Source: Polynucleobacter sp. JS-Polo-80-F4
GTDB lineage: Bacteria; Pseudomonadota; Gammaproteobacteria; Burkholderiales; Burkholderiaceae
Direction of reading: 5' to 3'
Length of the DNA stretch: 64,000 bases
NCBI RefSeq assembly: GCF_018881965.1
Contig: NZ_JACVPI010000001.1
Location: 1,680,018 to 1,744,017, forward strand
Below the pieces are notes generated by a model. It was not told the origin of the DNA and ran no database searches. It saw nothing but the letters and a program-made list of their open reading frames with translations. Positions 63,949 to 64,000 of this stretch are shown one piece after another (the first letter of the stretch is position 1; each line of letters opens with the position of its first letter). The translations under genes were made by a program, and so were the position numbers.

Positions 63949-64000
63949 AGTGATATCTCGGTAAATTAGTTTCTAACAGGCTTGCCAGTTTGGAGAATCC

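Overview
The window looks like a chromosome segment of a betaproteobacterium of the family Burkholderiaceae, most like Polynucleobacter. The reasons are gene order (thrS-infC-rpmI-rplT-pheS-pheT-ihfA-merR-tRNA-Pro; sucA-sucB-lpdA-zapE; dapA-bamC), the long 400-residue TrpS, a short H-NS protein ending in the GRGKAPKWI type motif, a Bug/TctC binding protein, moderate base composition and very tight gene packing. The genus is inferred from memory of such genomes and was not searched.

Layout. (a) 1-4927: accessory block. A secreted HExxHxxGxxD metalloprotease (running off the left edge) and a DUF350 membrane protein lie divergent from a 1212-residue STAND NTPase built as DUF4062, NACHT-like ATPase and a long TPR array, the same order as eukaryotic nephrocystin-3 and, for the first two parts, TEP1. 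This is the best candidate for an undescribed immune or signalling system. (b) 5000-13700: tRNA-Val, translation genes from thrS to pheT, IHF alpha, a MerR-like regulator, tRNA-Pro, a thioesterase and an H-NS protein. (c) 13767-38971: mostly core metabolism. An HTH plus receiver-like regulator is followed by the 2-oxoglutarate dehydrogenase operon with zapE, a PHP phosphoesterase, trpS, dapA-bamC, a small Ala/Pro lipoprotein, an L16 hydroxylase-like cupin, SlyD, cysE, trmJ, suhB, lpxH-ppiB, a TPR lipoprotein, cysS, alkA, accA, tilS and lysC. (d) 39044-46872: tRNA-Ser(GCT) with a 7.7-kb integrated element bounded by a 14-bp repeat of the tRNA 3' end. It carries a tyrosine integrase, AlpA, a small HUH endonuclease, a macro-domain protein with an unknown partner, and about nine small secreted or membrane proteins, one made of 15-residue repeats. 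(e) 47070-64000: metabolic accessory genes. These are a periplasmic amidohydrolase missing one usual metal ligand, a five-gene operon (Bug binding protein, acyl-CoA ligase, citrate-synthase-like lyase, two SDRs), a 59-residue HTH/zinc regulator with a palindrome placed inside its promoter, an Smr protein, YqjD/YqjE/YqjK stress proteins, apt and a nucleosidase, alkB with a GMC alcohol dehydrogenase, and a fatty-acid set (enoyl-CoA hydratase, nitronate monooxygenase-like protein, thiolase).

The core blocks work as ordinary operons with frequent stop/start overlaps (TAATG, ATGA). No rRNA, CRISPR array or insertion sequence was seen. Start sites were moved from the longest reading frame where ribosome-binding sites, family N-termini or overlaps argued for it; these are noted per gene.
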